The translations under genes and the position numbers were made by a program. A DNA stretch of 54,949 bases, taken from Candidatus Woesearchaeota archaeon. GTDB taxonomy: Archaea; Nanobdellota; Nanobdellia; Woesearchaeales; UBA11576. Location: positions 1 to 54,949 of the forward strand of contig JABJCP010000034.1 of assembly GCA_018668595.1 (NCBI GenBank). Direction: 5' to 3'. Under the pieces are notes generated by a model that saw only the letters and a list, made by a program, of their open reading frames with translations, was not told the origin of the DNA and made no database searches. Shown here one piece after another: positions 1-6,765 of this stretch (positions within the stretch are counted from its first letter, which is position 1; each line of letters opens with the position of its first letter).

Positions 1-53
1 AAAAATAAGAAATAAAATTTAATTTATATAGTTATCTAAAAAAAGAAAAAAAA

Positions 54-506
54 TTAAGGTAAAGAAAAATATTTTGTTTCTTCAGCAGTTTTATCCCAAA
101 AGTCAGTAATTTTGTATCTTATGGAATAATTTCCAGGCATAGTTAACCTGCCCCAAGTGCCACTATAATTATATTCTTTAACACCTGGCCAAGGAAATTC
201 ACTAACTCCTGCATCGCCACCAAATGGATTTATTCTTTCAACTAAAACACCCCTAATCCCCACATCATCAGTAGCTCTAACACGATAACTAACAATACAA
301 GAAAGATTAGAATTATTTCCAGCACCACACCCAACAGAAGATATTTCAAATTCTTCTATAACTGGCGCATAATGATCCCTAATTTGCTCTTGATCCTCTG
401 GGATAGGTAATTGTGAACTTTTAGCCTTTGGACTAAATTGTGCACTACAACCACTAACAACAAGCACAACAGCTAAAAACAAAACCCCAAATACTATTTT
501 TTTCAT
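54..506 (-). CDS. Predicted surface lipoprotein, unknown function
   Basis: A 150-residue protein with a clear lipoprotein signal: MKK, a hydrophobic run of about 15 residues and a lipobox VVSGC, so the mature form would start at Cys20 and sit lipid-anchored outside the membrane. The remainder is Gly/Ser/aromatic-rich and probably beta-structured, with two more cysteines (in VGCGAG and LSCIV) that could form a disulfide. The start is supported by the ribosome binding site GGAGAGTGAT just upstream. It is divergent from the truncated thymidylate kinase across an (AAT)n tract. I recognise no family; the lipoprotein assignment is firm, the function is unknown. Confidence 0.7.
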   Translation of the reverse strand: MKKIVFGVLFLAVVLVVSGCSAQFSPKAKSSQLPIPEDQEQIRDHYAPVIEEFEISSVGCGAGNNSNLSCIVSYRVRATDDVGIRGVLVERINPFGGDAGVSEFPWPGVKEYNYSGTWGRLTMPGNYSIRYKITDFWDKTAEETKYFSLP

Positions 507-540
507 TTATTATCACTCTCCTTTTATATTATGATACAAC

Positions 541-568
541 TAATAATAATAATAATAATAATAATAAT
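541..568. repeat. (AAT)n microsatellite, about nine units
   Basis: A perfect trinucleotide tract between the lipoprotein gene and the thymidylate kinase frame. It lies exactly where the kinase loses its start codon, and the window ends (54931-54949) in the same kind of tract, so it may mark a slippage site or a wrong assembly join. Confidence 0.95.
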
Positions 569-580
569 CTCAATAATAAA

Positions 581-1372
581 ATAGGAACTTACTTTGTCGC
601 AGAAAGTATAGATGGCGGCGGAAAAGGAACAATAATTGACGGAATAAAAGAACAATATATTTCTCAAGGAAAAACTGTACTTGATGTTAGAGATATGTGG
701 CAAGAACAAGATGACTCTGAAACCGGAACTATATTAACAAGACTATATGGAACAAACAATGTAATTCCATACTATGATCACCTAAAACAGGAAGTAGGAA
801 AACTAGATTTATTAGTTGTTTGTGAACCAACCTGGGCAAATGTAGGACTTAAGATAAGAAACAAAATCATACATGAAATAGAAGGAAAAGATTTTAGTGC
901 AGCAGATACAGCAGAGGCATATGCTCTTGATCGTCAAGAATTACTTCTTAATTTAGTATTACCTGCAATATACGATAATGTTGATGTTGGAAGTGAACGA
1001 AATGTTTGCTCGTCAATAACTTACCAATCAACAATGGACTCTGCAATATTGGGAGTGAATCAAGTGTTAGATTACCCTGGAAATGTACTTGCAATGAAAA
1101 ACAGTCCAGATCTTTATATGATCTGCAAAATAAGTGCTGCGACTGCTATGAAACGGCTTGCAATGCGTGAAAAAAAAGATGAAGCAAAATTTGAGAAACT
1201 TGACTTTTTAGGATTATTGCAGGAAAAATATGAATCAGAGTGGCTTAAAGATATGTTAGAACAAAACGGATCTATGGTCGCATATGTTAACACTGATGAA
1301 CCAAAAACTGTTGAAGACAGCATATTTCAAAGTGTTCATATATTGGATACGTATAAATTAAATAAAATATGA
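581..1372 (+). CDS. tmk: Thymidylate kinase (dTMP kinase), 5' end missing
   Basis: dTMP kinase phosphorylates dTMP to dTDP with ATP in the cytoplasm. The frame opens right after the AAT tract and reads GTYFVAES, then the P-loop ESIDGGGKGT (602-631). Further on come CEPTW, the YALDRQELL stretch and the SERNVCSSITYQ segment, all in the order usual for this family, so the catalytic core is complete. What is missing is a start: the frame has no ATG, GTG or TTG between the AAT tract and the P-loop, only ATA at 581. The first in-frame ATG, at 695, lies beyond the P-loop and cannot be the true start. An ATG at 531 is in another frame and runs into a stop. This is a frameshifted, 5'-truncated or misassembled copy; I give 581 as the first codon of recognisable homology. 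Confidence 0.8.
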   Translation: MGTYFVAESIDGGGKGTIIDGIKEQYISQGKTVLDVRDMWQEQDDSETGTILTRLYGTNNVIPYYDHLKQEVGKLDLLVVCEPTWANVGLKIRNKIIHEIEGKDFSAADTAEAYALDRQELLLNLVLPAIYDNVDVGSERNVCSSITYQSTMDSAILGVNQVLDYPGNVLAMKNSPDLYMICKISAATAMKRLAMREKKDEAKFEKLDFLGLLQEKYESEWLKDMLEQNGSMVAYVNTDEPKTVEDSIFQSVHILDTYKLNKI

Positions 1373-1384
1373 ATAACATAGAAT

Positions 1385-1425
1385 TTGATTAAAAAAAATT
1401 TAAATAATTTTTTATTCTTTTATTC
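1385..1425. terminator. T-tract terminators of convergent genes
   Basis: Between the thymidylate kinase stop and the 29-codon reverse ORF there is a T6 run on the + strand and an A8 run (T8 on the - strand). Oligo-T tracts without strong hairpins are the usual archaeal intrinsic terminators, so each transcript could end here. Inferred from sequence only. Confidence 0.4.
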
Positions 1426-1509
1426 TTCTTCAGAACTGGAATCATCAGAGAAATCTGCAAGAGTTTTATTCTTCATTATTGCATCAAAACTAACTTTACT
1501 TGGACTCAT
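1420..1509 (-). CDS. 29-residue acidic peptide, unknown function
   Basis: A 29-codon reading frame starting MSPSKVSFD and ending in the acidic Ser/Glu tail SDDSSSEEE. Its main support is a near-perfect archaeal ribosome binding site, GAGGTGAT, a few bases upstream of the ATG, and a T-rich terminator directly after the stop. A TATA-like ATTTATAAG lies upstream near 1658-1668 on the same strand. There are no cysteines or membrane segments. It could be a small regulatory protein or a leader peptide; no family is recognised. Confidence 0.45.
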   Translation of the reverse strand: MSPSKVSFDAIMKNKTLADFSDDSSSEEE

Positions 1510-1531
1510 TAAAATATCACCTCTAAACTTA

Positions 1532-1593
1532 CTGCTCTTTTTTAAAATTTTATAACAAGAAAACAAAAAGAGCAGAATCTTCTAAAAGAAGAT
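1532..1593 (-). promoter_or_regulatory. Leader hairpins upstream of the 29-codon ORF
   Basis: An 11-bp inverted repeat, CTGCTCTTTTT (1532-1542) with AAAAAGAGCAG (1565-1575), is followed by a short hairpin of ATCTTCT/AGAAGAT type (about 1577-1593). Both lie between the presumed TATA box and the small ORF on the - strand, so they would form in its leader. They overlap a 16-codon frame at 1550-1600 (ATG after AGAGGT) whose ribosome binding site is too close to the ATG to be convincing. Attenuator-like arrangement, inferred. Confidence 0.3.
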
Positions 1594-1802
1594 CCTGCAT
1601 ACCTCTTTTTTGATCTTGAATCCCCAAAGGATTAATAAAATGTAAAATATTGAAACTTATAAATACATTGCAAGTAAAAAATAACAATACAAAACTATAT
1701 ACTGAATCCCGATATCATTTTAAAGTGAAACTAAAACTATACTCAATCAGAGTTTAAAAAATTTATAAGTAAGATGAATGTCGACTAGGAAATTGATTAA
1801 AA

Positions 1803-2012
1803 GTAGTAGTGTCTATTGCATATTAACATTACTACGACAAGTTATCAAATTCTATGAATTTGAGATGTCGAAAATTGGATTGCGTGAATCATCCAATTTT
1901 CTATAATAAGTCAGTAACTCACATTTGTTCGTTACTGAAAACATCAAAGCAAAGCTTTGAAAAAATTGAACACTATGTGTTCAAATAATATGCCCTGGTA
2001 GTAATGCTAATA
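1803..2012. other. Multi-hairpin structured element in gene-free DNA
   Basis: A run of perfect inverted repeats enclosed by a 15-bp stem with one mismatch, TATTAACATTACTAC (1821-1835) pairing with 1998-2012. Inside are: CGACA/TGTCG around TCAAATTC-TAT-GAATTTGA (1845-1863); a 10-bp stem with 10-nt loop (1871-1900); CAGTAAC/GTTACTG (1912-1918 and 1931-1937); TCAAAGC-AAA-GCTTTGA (1944-1960); and TTGAACAC-TAT-GTGTTCAA (1966-1984). CATTACTAC at 1827-1835 can also pair with GTAGTAGTG at 1803-1811, so two folds exclude each other. There is no good reading frame. It could be a structured RNA, the long 3' UTR of the gene at 2288-2788, or a degenerate palindromic mobile element. Confidence 0.55.
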
Positions 2013-2311
2013 TTTACTTTGCAGTCATGTCCATCAACTGGTTACGCGCATTCAACGCAAATTACATTTGTGAGGTTCAAAAATTATTTTGAACTGATAC
2101 GCAAAGTAATTTTCCTCACTACGTTCGTCAAGATTACTACGTAGATTTACGATCAGACATGAACCACATATTTACTTTGCAGTCATATCCATCAAATGGT
2201 TACGCGCATTTGATACGCAAGGTAATTTTCCTCACTACGTTCGTCAAGATTACTACACATATTTACTAGAAGACACGAACCCAATATTTACTTTGCAGTC
2301 ATGTCCATTAA
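2009..2311. repeat. Three direct repeats ending in a gene 3' end
   Basis: A 28-bp sequence beginning ATATTTACTTTGCAGTCAT occurs at 2009-2037, 2168-2195 and 2284-2311. The third copy contains the stop codon and last codons of the gene at 2288-2788. On the - strand all three read L-M-D-M-T-A-K-stop, with one synonymous GAC/GAT difference. The units between copies (about 159 and 116 bp) are themselves alike: each has TTACTTTGC pairing with GCAA(A/G)GTAA and a shared stretch with CCTCACTACGTTCGTCAAG. Unit 1 carries an extra segment of about 42 bp with two small hairpins. This is either tandem duplication of a gene end or att-like repeats. Confidence 0.75.
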
Positions 2312-2788
2312 AGAATTAATCTTATGTTCTTTTATTTTTGCATCATCAGCACTTACTTTAATATTTAATGTCTTAACTGTTTGAGTTACAAATGTAATGT
2401 TCCAAACAAGACCTACTTCATGAAGATGTTGAAGAATAACTATTTCTTTCATAGTAGGATCGCTAGGATATTCTTTTTTTTGGAATTCGAGCGCAGTGTC
2501 AATTGCCTGAGCATACTCTACTTTAACATCTTCAGAGTTTAGTGATTCTAATTTATGATTAGGATCTTTGAAAATTTCTTGATCAGGCTTAATCTGAATA
2601 TCATTAGTTGTTAACAAAAATGTGGTCATCCTATTTTTAGCTTCACTATAAAACCCAATGTCAAAACTCAAAGAATTATTTTCATTAATAAAGAAAATAT
2701 GCGCTAAATAATGATCTAAATGATCCTTTTTCCACTCTTTAAACTCAGAATGTTCATACAACTTATCCAATATATCTTTTATTTTCAT
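2288..2788 (-). CDS. Hypothetical protein, weakly PepSY-like C-terminus
   Basis: A 166-residue soluble protein with no signal or membrane segment. The N-terminal third is helical and rich in His, Lys and Asp (KDHLDHYLAH); the C-terminal part has WNITFVTQTVKTLNIKVSAD followed by a helix, which faintly resembles the W-x-V-x-V strand pair of PepSY-type domains. That resemblance is only suggestive. The start matches a TATA box (2811-2822) about 28 bp upstream, giving a leaderless message, and this box is shared with the divergent wybutosine gene. Its last codons lie in the third of three direct repeats. Confidence 0.6.
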   Translation of the reverse strand: MKIKDILDKLYEHSEFKEWKKDHLDHYLAHIFFINENNSLSFDIGFYSEAKNRMTTFLLTTNDIQIKPDQEIFKDPNHKLESLNSEDVKVEYAQAIDTALEFQKKEYPSDPTMKEIVILQHLHEVGLVWNITFVTQTVKTLNIKVSADDAKIKEHKINSLMDMTAK

Positions 2789-2808
2789 TTCAGCAATGTT
2801 ATGAATGG

Positions 2809-2824
2809 GGAATATTTAAATAAT
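2809..2824. promoter_or_regulatory. Single palindromic TATA box serving two divergent genes
   Basis: AATATTTAAATAAT is nearly self-complementary. Its centre (about 2817) is about 29 bp from the ATG of the leftward gene (2788) and 28 bp from the ATG at 2845 of the rightward wybutosine gene. That is the right distance for a leaderless start on both sides, and there is no other TATA-like element between them. Confidence 0.6.
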
Positions 2825-2844
2825 TTATGGAAATAAATGCAAAT

Positions 2845-3777
2845 ATGGATAAAGAATTCAAAGAAAAACTAGAAAAACAAGGATATCGTTTTTTAGGAGA
2901 ACATAGCGCGCTTAAAATATGCAGTTGGACAAAAAAAAGCATTCGTGGACAAGGAGTTTGTTATAAACAAAAATTCTATGGAATACGCAGCCACCTATGT
3001 GCTCAAATATCAACTACTGTTAATTACTGCGATATGGCTTGCGAATATTGCTGGCGTGAACGGCACAATGAACCATTTGACATTATTGATTCGCCTATAG
3101 AAATTCTTGATAAAATTGATAAAAATCAAAGAGATCTAGTAATAGGATTTAAAGGAAGTGAAGCATCAGATAAAATTAAATTAAAAGCAAGTGAACATCC
3201 TCAACATATTGCAATAAGTCTTACTGGAGAAACACTATACTATCCAAAACTGAATAAGCTTATTTTTGAAATTAGTAAAAAAGGTCTGACTAGTTTTGTT
3301 GTGACAAATGGAATGCTTCCAGATGTGCTGCGTGATTTAAATATGCCAACACAGCTCTATATTTCAATTGATGCTCCTAATTCTGAACTACAACAAAAAT
3401 TATGCAATCCAATACACGCAGATGCTTGGGATAGATTAATAAAAAGTTTAGATGTAATGAATTCACGACATGACTCAGGACGAATGGCTCTGCGAATAAC
3501 ATTAATTAAAAAAATCAATATGATTACACCTGAAAAATATGGTGAGTTGATTGAAAAAGCAAATCCCCATTTTGTAGAAGTCAAAGCATATATGTATGTT
3601 GGAGCAAGTAGAGAAAGACTAGAATTAGATAATATGCCAACACATTCTGAAGTAAAAGAATTTGCTTTAAAGATTTGCGAGTTTTGTGGCTACAAAATAA
3701 TTGATGAGCAAGAAGAAAGCAGAGTATTACTTTTAATGCGAGAAGATTTTGACGAACGAATTATGAAATTTGATTAA
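2845..3777 (+). CDS. taw1: Wybutosine synthase TYW1/Taw1 (radical SAM)
   Basis: Makes 4-demethylwyosine from N1-methylguanosine and pyruvate at position 37 of tRNA-Phe, using S-adenosylmethionine and two iron-sulfur clusters. The radical SAM motif is C62-DMA-C66-EY-C69. A second set, C26, C39 and C52, matches the auxiliary cluster of archaeal TYW1 in number and spacing. LTGETLYYP and the later VEVKAYMYVG segments also fit the family. I chose the ATG at 2845 rather than 2827 because it puts these cysteines at the family's usual positions and lies about 28 bp after the TATA box. At 310 residues it is full length. It implies that this archaeon modifies its tRNA-Phe. Confidence 0.92.
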   Translation: MDKEFKEKLEKQGYRFLGEHSALKICSWTKKSIRGQGVCYKQKFYGIRSHLCAQISTTVNYCDMACEYCWRERHNEPFDIIDSPIEILDKIDKNQRDLVIGFKGSEASDKIKLKASEHPQHIAISLTGETLYYPKLNKLIFEISKKGLTSFVVTNGMLPDVLRDLNMPTQLYISIDAPNSELQQKLCNPIHADAWDRLIKSLDVMNSRHDSGRMALRITLIKKINMITPEKYGELIEKANPHFVEVKAYMYVGASRERLELDNMPTHSEVKEFALKICEFCGYKIIDEQEESRVLLLMREDFDERIMKFD

Positions 3778-3810
3778 ATTTTTATATTAATACATTCGAA
3801 TACATTTTTA

Positions 3811-3880
3811 ATTATATTAACTAAATTAACCAGATTAACTAAATTAAGTATTTTAACTAAATTAACCATATTAACTATTT
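3811..3880. repeat. Phased TTAACTAAATTAAC simple repeat
   Basis: Between the wybutosine gene and the next gene, TTAACTAAATTAAC-type units recur at roughly one helical turn (10-11 bp or twice that). Such phased A/T tracts bend DNA. The stretch includes the likely promoter of the gene at 3899. Confidence 0.6.
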
Positions 3881-3898
3881 ATTTGAAGGAGAGAAAAA

Positions 3899-4309
3899 AT
3901 GAACAGAAGAAAATCAGGAGACTTATTACTCGGACTATTTACTATAATGGGACTTGGAACTTTATTTTTATACAACGGAGTTGCAGACATACCAGGAATA
4001 ATTTTGTTAATCGGAGGTCTGATTTTATGGTGGACTGGAAGAATAACTCTTGGATCTGAAGCAAATAAATTTCCCTGTGCAGACAAATTAATTACCAAAG
4101 GAATTTATTCGAAAATAAGCAGTCCTATGTATATAGGAACAATACTCGCAATACTTGGAGTAATAATAATGACAAGATCGATAGGAATAATTATTCTAGG
4201 ATTAATATATGTTAGTACGCTTATGATGAGAGACAGCAGTGAACGAAAAATGCTTGAAAAAAAGTTTGGAAAAAAATATTCTAAGTATAAACAGAAAACT
4301 TGGTTTTGA
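3899..4309 (+). CDS. ICMT/PEMT-like membrane methyltransferase
   Basis: A 136-residue protein with about four membrane segments and the C-terminal signature of the isoprenylcysteine carboxyl methyltransferase / phospholipid methyltransferase family: LITKGIYSKISSPMYIGT, then a Glu-containing E-R-K-M-L helix and FGKKYSKYKQKT. In the family this region binds S-adenosylmethionine and the substrate is a lipid or a prenylated cysteine; the substrate here is unknown. The ribosome binding site GGAGAG sits six bases before the ATG. A paralogue lies at 28038-28511. Confidence 0.75.
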   Translation: MNRRKSGDLLLGLFTIMGLGTLFLYNGVADIPGIILLIGGLILWWTGRITLGSEANKFPCADKLITKGIYSKISSPMYIGTILAILGVIIMTRSIGIIILGLIYVSTLMMRDSSERKMLEKKFGKKYSKYKQKTWF

Positions 4310-4336
4310 ATAACTTACATTATTCAGAAGCTAAAT

Positions 4337-4942
4337 TCATAAGCTAAAAATTCTTCCCTTAGGTCCGGGATTATGAAGCTTGGTTGAACCCATTTTATCA
4401 GATCTTCCAGAAGTTTCATGAATATGACCTGAAAAAGCAAATTTAGGTTTGTGCTTCTTAATAAACTTAGTATAAGAAGTATTACCTACATGATCGCCAT
4501 ACAAATCATCAAGTTTTGTTTTGAAAGGCGGTCCATGAGTTACTAAAATTAATTTATCTCCTTTCTTAAACTTCTTTTTTATATTTGATTTGACAAAACG
4601 TTCAAACTCAGAATCAACTTGTGCAAAACCACCGCCACCCCAACCTAAGAAAACATGATTTTTTATTCTATGAAATGATTTGTGAATATAATGAACATTA
4701 TCATATAAAGAACAAACAGCTTCCATTTCTTCATCAGATTCGTGATTACCAGGAATCATTAAAACAGGCTTTTTGAGTCTTGCTATACGATCGACAAGTT
4801 CAATTAACCCATCTTCAAAAATAGTAATATCTCCACCACAGATAATAAGATCTGGATCTTTCTTTTTAACAACAGAGCGGATGCTTCTAAGAGCGCTTAA
4901 AGATCCATGCATATCATAAAATACTAAAACTTTCATGTTCAT
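4337..4942 (-). CDS. Calcineurin-like metallophosphoesterase
   Basis: A 201-residue cytoplasmic phosphoesterase with the ordered metal-binding motifs of the family: D-x-H in FYDMHGS, GGDITIF, GNHES, THGPP and GHIHE. All metal ligands are present, so it should be active; the substrate cannot be told from sequence. Family members of this size cleave phosphodiesters or nucleotides. A TATA box TTTATAAA at 4963-4970 lies about 25 bp before the ATG, consistent with a leaderless start. Confidence 0.85.
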   Translation of the reverse strand: MNMKVLVFYDMHGSLSALRSIRSVVKKKDPDLIICGGDITIFEDGLIELVDRIARLKKPVLMIPGNHESDEEMEAVCSLYDNVHYIHKSFHRIKNHVFLGWGGGGFAQVDSEFERFVKSNIKKKFKKGDKLILVTHGPPFKTKLDDLYGDHVGNTSYTKFIKKHKPKFAFSGHIHETSGRSDKMGSTKLHNPGPKGRIFSL

Positions 4943-5070
4943 ATGAGAAAATAAGAGAGGGTTTTATAAAGGTTTTGTCCAGATTCAGAAGAAAAATATA
5001 TAAATAAGTTACACTACCATAATTATTAATAACAATTAAAAATTAGACCATAGATTAGACCATAAAAGAG

Positions 5071-5520
5071 GTGGCTAAAATCAAAAATCAGAAATTAATG
5101 CGTGATATAGAAAAAGTAGAGAATAAATTGCATAAACTCAAGCAAAGTATTCATCATGTAAAACATAAACATAATAAAAAAGTAGACCATCATAAAGATA
5201 AGAAATTCTTTCACAAACTTCATGGCCATGGGACTGGACAAAAAAATCTAAACAGACCAAACCAACACACACATAATATTCTACCCGCCACAATCGTATT
5301 TATTCTTGTTCTTAGCGGAATAATATCTTTATTCTATGCAGATGGAGGAATTACAGGAAGCACAATTCAAGATGTTCCTGAAGAACAAATAAATGACAAA
5401 CTCTATGACTCCATGCAACCATTTGTATCTGTTGCAAAATATGTTATGTCCTTAGCATTCTTTGTACTTTTAATTGGTGCAGGAATATTATTTTTTGTTC
5501 ATGGAAGACAAAAACAATAA
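5071..5520 (+). CDS. His/Lys-rich two-pass membrane protein, unknown
   Basis: About 149 residues. The first 75 are very basic and histidine-rich (KHKHNKKVDHHKDKKFFHK), which suggests metal or nucleic acid binding. They are followed by two membrane segments (about 75-95 and 120-143) separated by a short external loop. The start is uncertain: GTG at 5071 lies inside a GAGGTG ribosome-binding-like sequence, which then has no room to act; the next ATG is at 5098. No family is recognised. Confidence 0.55.
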   Translation: MAKIKNQKLMRDIEKVENKLHKLKQSIHHVKHKHNKKVDHHKDKKFFHKLHGHGTGQKNLNRPNQHTHNILPATIVFILVLSGIISLFYADGGITGSTIQDVPEEQINDKLYDSMQPFVSVAKYVMSLAFFVLLIGAGILFFVHGRQKQ

Positions 5521-5593
5521 TAATTTAATTTTTTTATAAAATTTTTATTAAATTGAAAATTATTAAATCTAAAATTCAAATTGGGGGGGGCTA

Positions 5594-5863
5594 ATGTTTA
5601 AGCGATTCATAAATAGAAATGAGAAGAAATTAGGACCTTATTACTATCATAATTTTAAAACTAAGGACGGCAAGGTTAAATCAATCTATTTAGGAAAAGA
5701 AAAAAAGAAAGCAACAAAAAAACTATTACAATTACAAGAATACTTACAACTTAGGAAAAAAGAAGCAAAAGAAACAAAAAAACCTGAAAAAATATCTCTT
5801 TTGGAAATACACAACTTAATAGATGAGTTGGATCAATTGAATGCTGAATTGAAAAAGAAATGA
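5594..5863 (+). CDS. Small basic protein with YYY-x-KDGK motif
   Basis: An 89-residue, Lys-rich soluble protein. The first half, KKLGPYYYHNFKTKDGK then SIYLGK, resembles a short family found across bacteria and archaea in which aromatic and basic residues form a small beta unit; the second half is a helical or coiled-coil tail. Function is not known. A run of eight G residues (5583-5590) lies where a ribosome binding site would be, three bases before the ATG. Confidence 0.5.
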   Translation: MFKRFINRNEKKLGPYYYHNFKTKDGKVKSIYLGKEKKKATKKLLQLQEYLQLRKKEAKETKKPEKISLLEIHNLIDELDQLNAELKKK

Positions 5864-5924
5864 AAAAATTCAAAAATATAATTAATAGACAAATATAATT
5901 AATATATAATTAAAACTAATGTAG

Positions 5925-6662
5925 TTATAATCCTAACTTAATTAAAAACATAAAAATCAAACCAACTAAGAAAAATAAAAAAGACGCAAATGCTTTTTTA
6001 TGATTAGGTTCTTTATGTAATTCTGGCACAAGATCTGAAGCTGCGACATACAAAAAACCACCTGCTGCAAAAGGAATTAAAAAAGATTCTAAAAAATGAA
6101 AAAAATTAGAAGCTAAGTATACTAATAATGCACCTAAAACTGCAGTCACTGCACTTAAAAAATTAAACCATAATGCTTTTTTCCTAGAAAAACCACCATG
6201 TATGAGAACTGCAAAATCTCCTAATTCTTGAGGAAGCTCATGAAAAACAATCACCAAAGTAGTAATGATACCAAATGGAATGTTAACTAAAAATGCTGCT
6301 GCAATTATTGCACCATCAATAAAATTATGAACTCCATCACCAATTAAACTCATGTAAGTAAAAATATGAACATCGCAAACACCTTTATGACAATGACGCC
6401 AATGCAAGACACGCTCTATTATAAAAAAAAGAACAAAACCAACCATAACAAACAAAAAAACATTCTCAGAAGAAGTATGCTCTAGTGATTCAGGAATAAG
6501 ATGAAAAAAAGCACCACCCATTAAACCACCTGCAGAAAAACCAACAAGGACAATAATTAATTTTTTTAAAACCTTCTGATTAAAAGCAAGTGTTACAACT
6601 CCAATTAAAGAAAGCAAACTTACAAAAATGGTTGCACCAATTATCCACAGCAGGGTTGACAT
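5925..6662 (-). CDS. ZIP-family divalent metal transporter
   Basis: An integral membrane transporter of 245 residues with seven or eight hydrophobic segments, which would import zinc, iron or a similar divalent cation. The diagnostic metal-site helices are present: HNFIDGAIIAAAF and HELPQELGDFAVLIHGG, the two conserved ZIP motifs. A cytoplasmic His-rich loop (HWRHCHKGVCDVH) between early helices could act in metal sensing or selectivity. TTTAAATAA at 6687-6695 is about 28 bp before the ATG, fitting a leaderless start. Confidence 0.88.
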   Translation of the reverse strand: MSTLLWIIGATIFVSLLSLIGVVTLAFNQKVLKKLIIVLVGFSAGGLMGGAFFHLIPESLEHTSSENVFLFVMVGFVLFFIIERVLHWRHCHKGVCDVHIFTYMSLIGDGVHNFIDGAIIAAAFLVNIPFGIITTLVIVFHELPQELGDFAVLIHGGFSRKKALWFNFLSAVTAVLGALLVYLASNFFHFLESFLIPFAAGGFLYVAASDLVPELHKEPNHKKAFASFLFFLVGLIFMFLIKLGL

Positions 6663-6765
6663 TAAAAATTATGAAATTGAAAGAAGTTTAAATAACTTAT
6701 GTAATTACTAAACTGTTACTCTGCAGAGCCCTTACTTATTTAGAAATCTTATTTAGAACTTATTA

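Noticed and set aside
524-709. Reverse-strand frame with a poly-Ile stretch
   Set aside because: It is only the AAT tract read as ATT/ATA codons plus the antisense of the thymidylate kinase P-loop.
1550-1600. 16-codon peptide gene upstream of the 29-codon ORF
   Set aside because: Its AGAGGT touches the ATG, leaving no spacing for ribosome binding; kept only as a note in the leader hairpin entry.
1803-2290. tRNA or rRNA gene in the hairpin-rich region
   Set aside because: No T-loop or anticodon arm pattern and no conserved rRNA sequence; stems and loops do not fit a tRNA.
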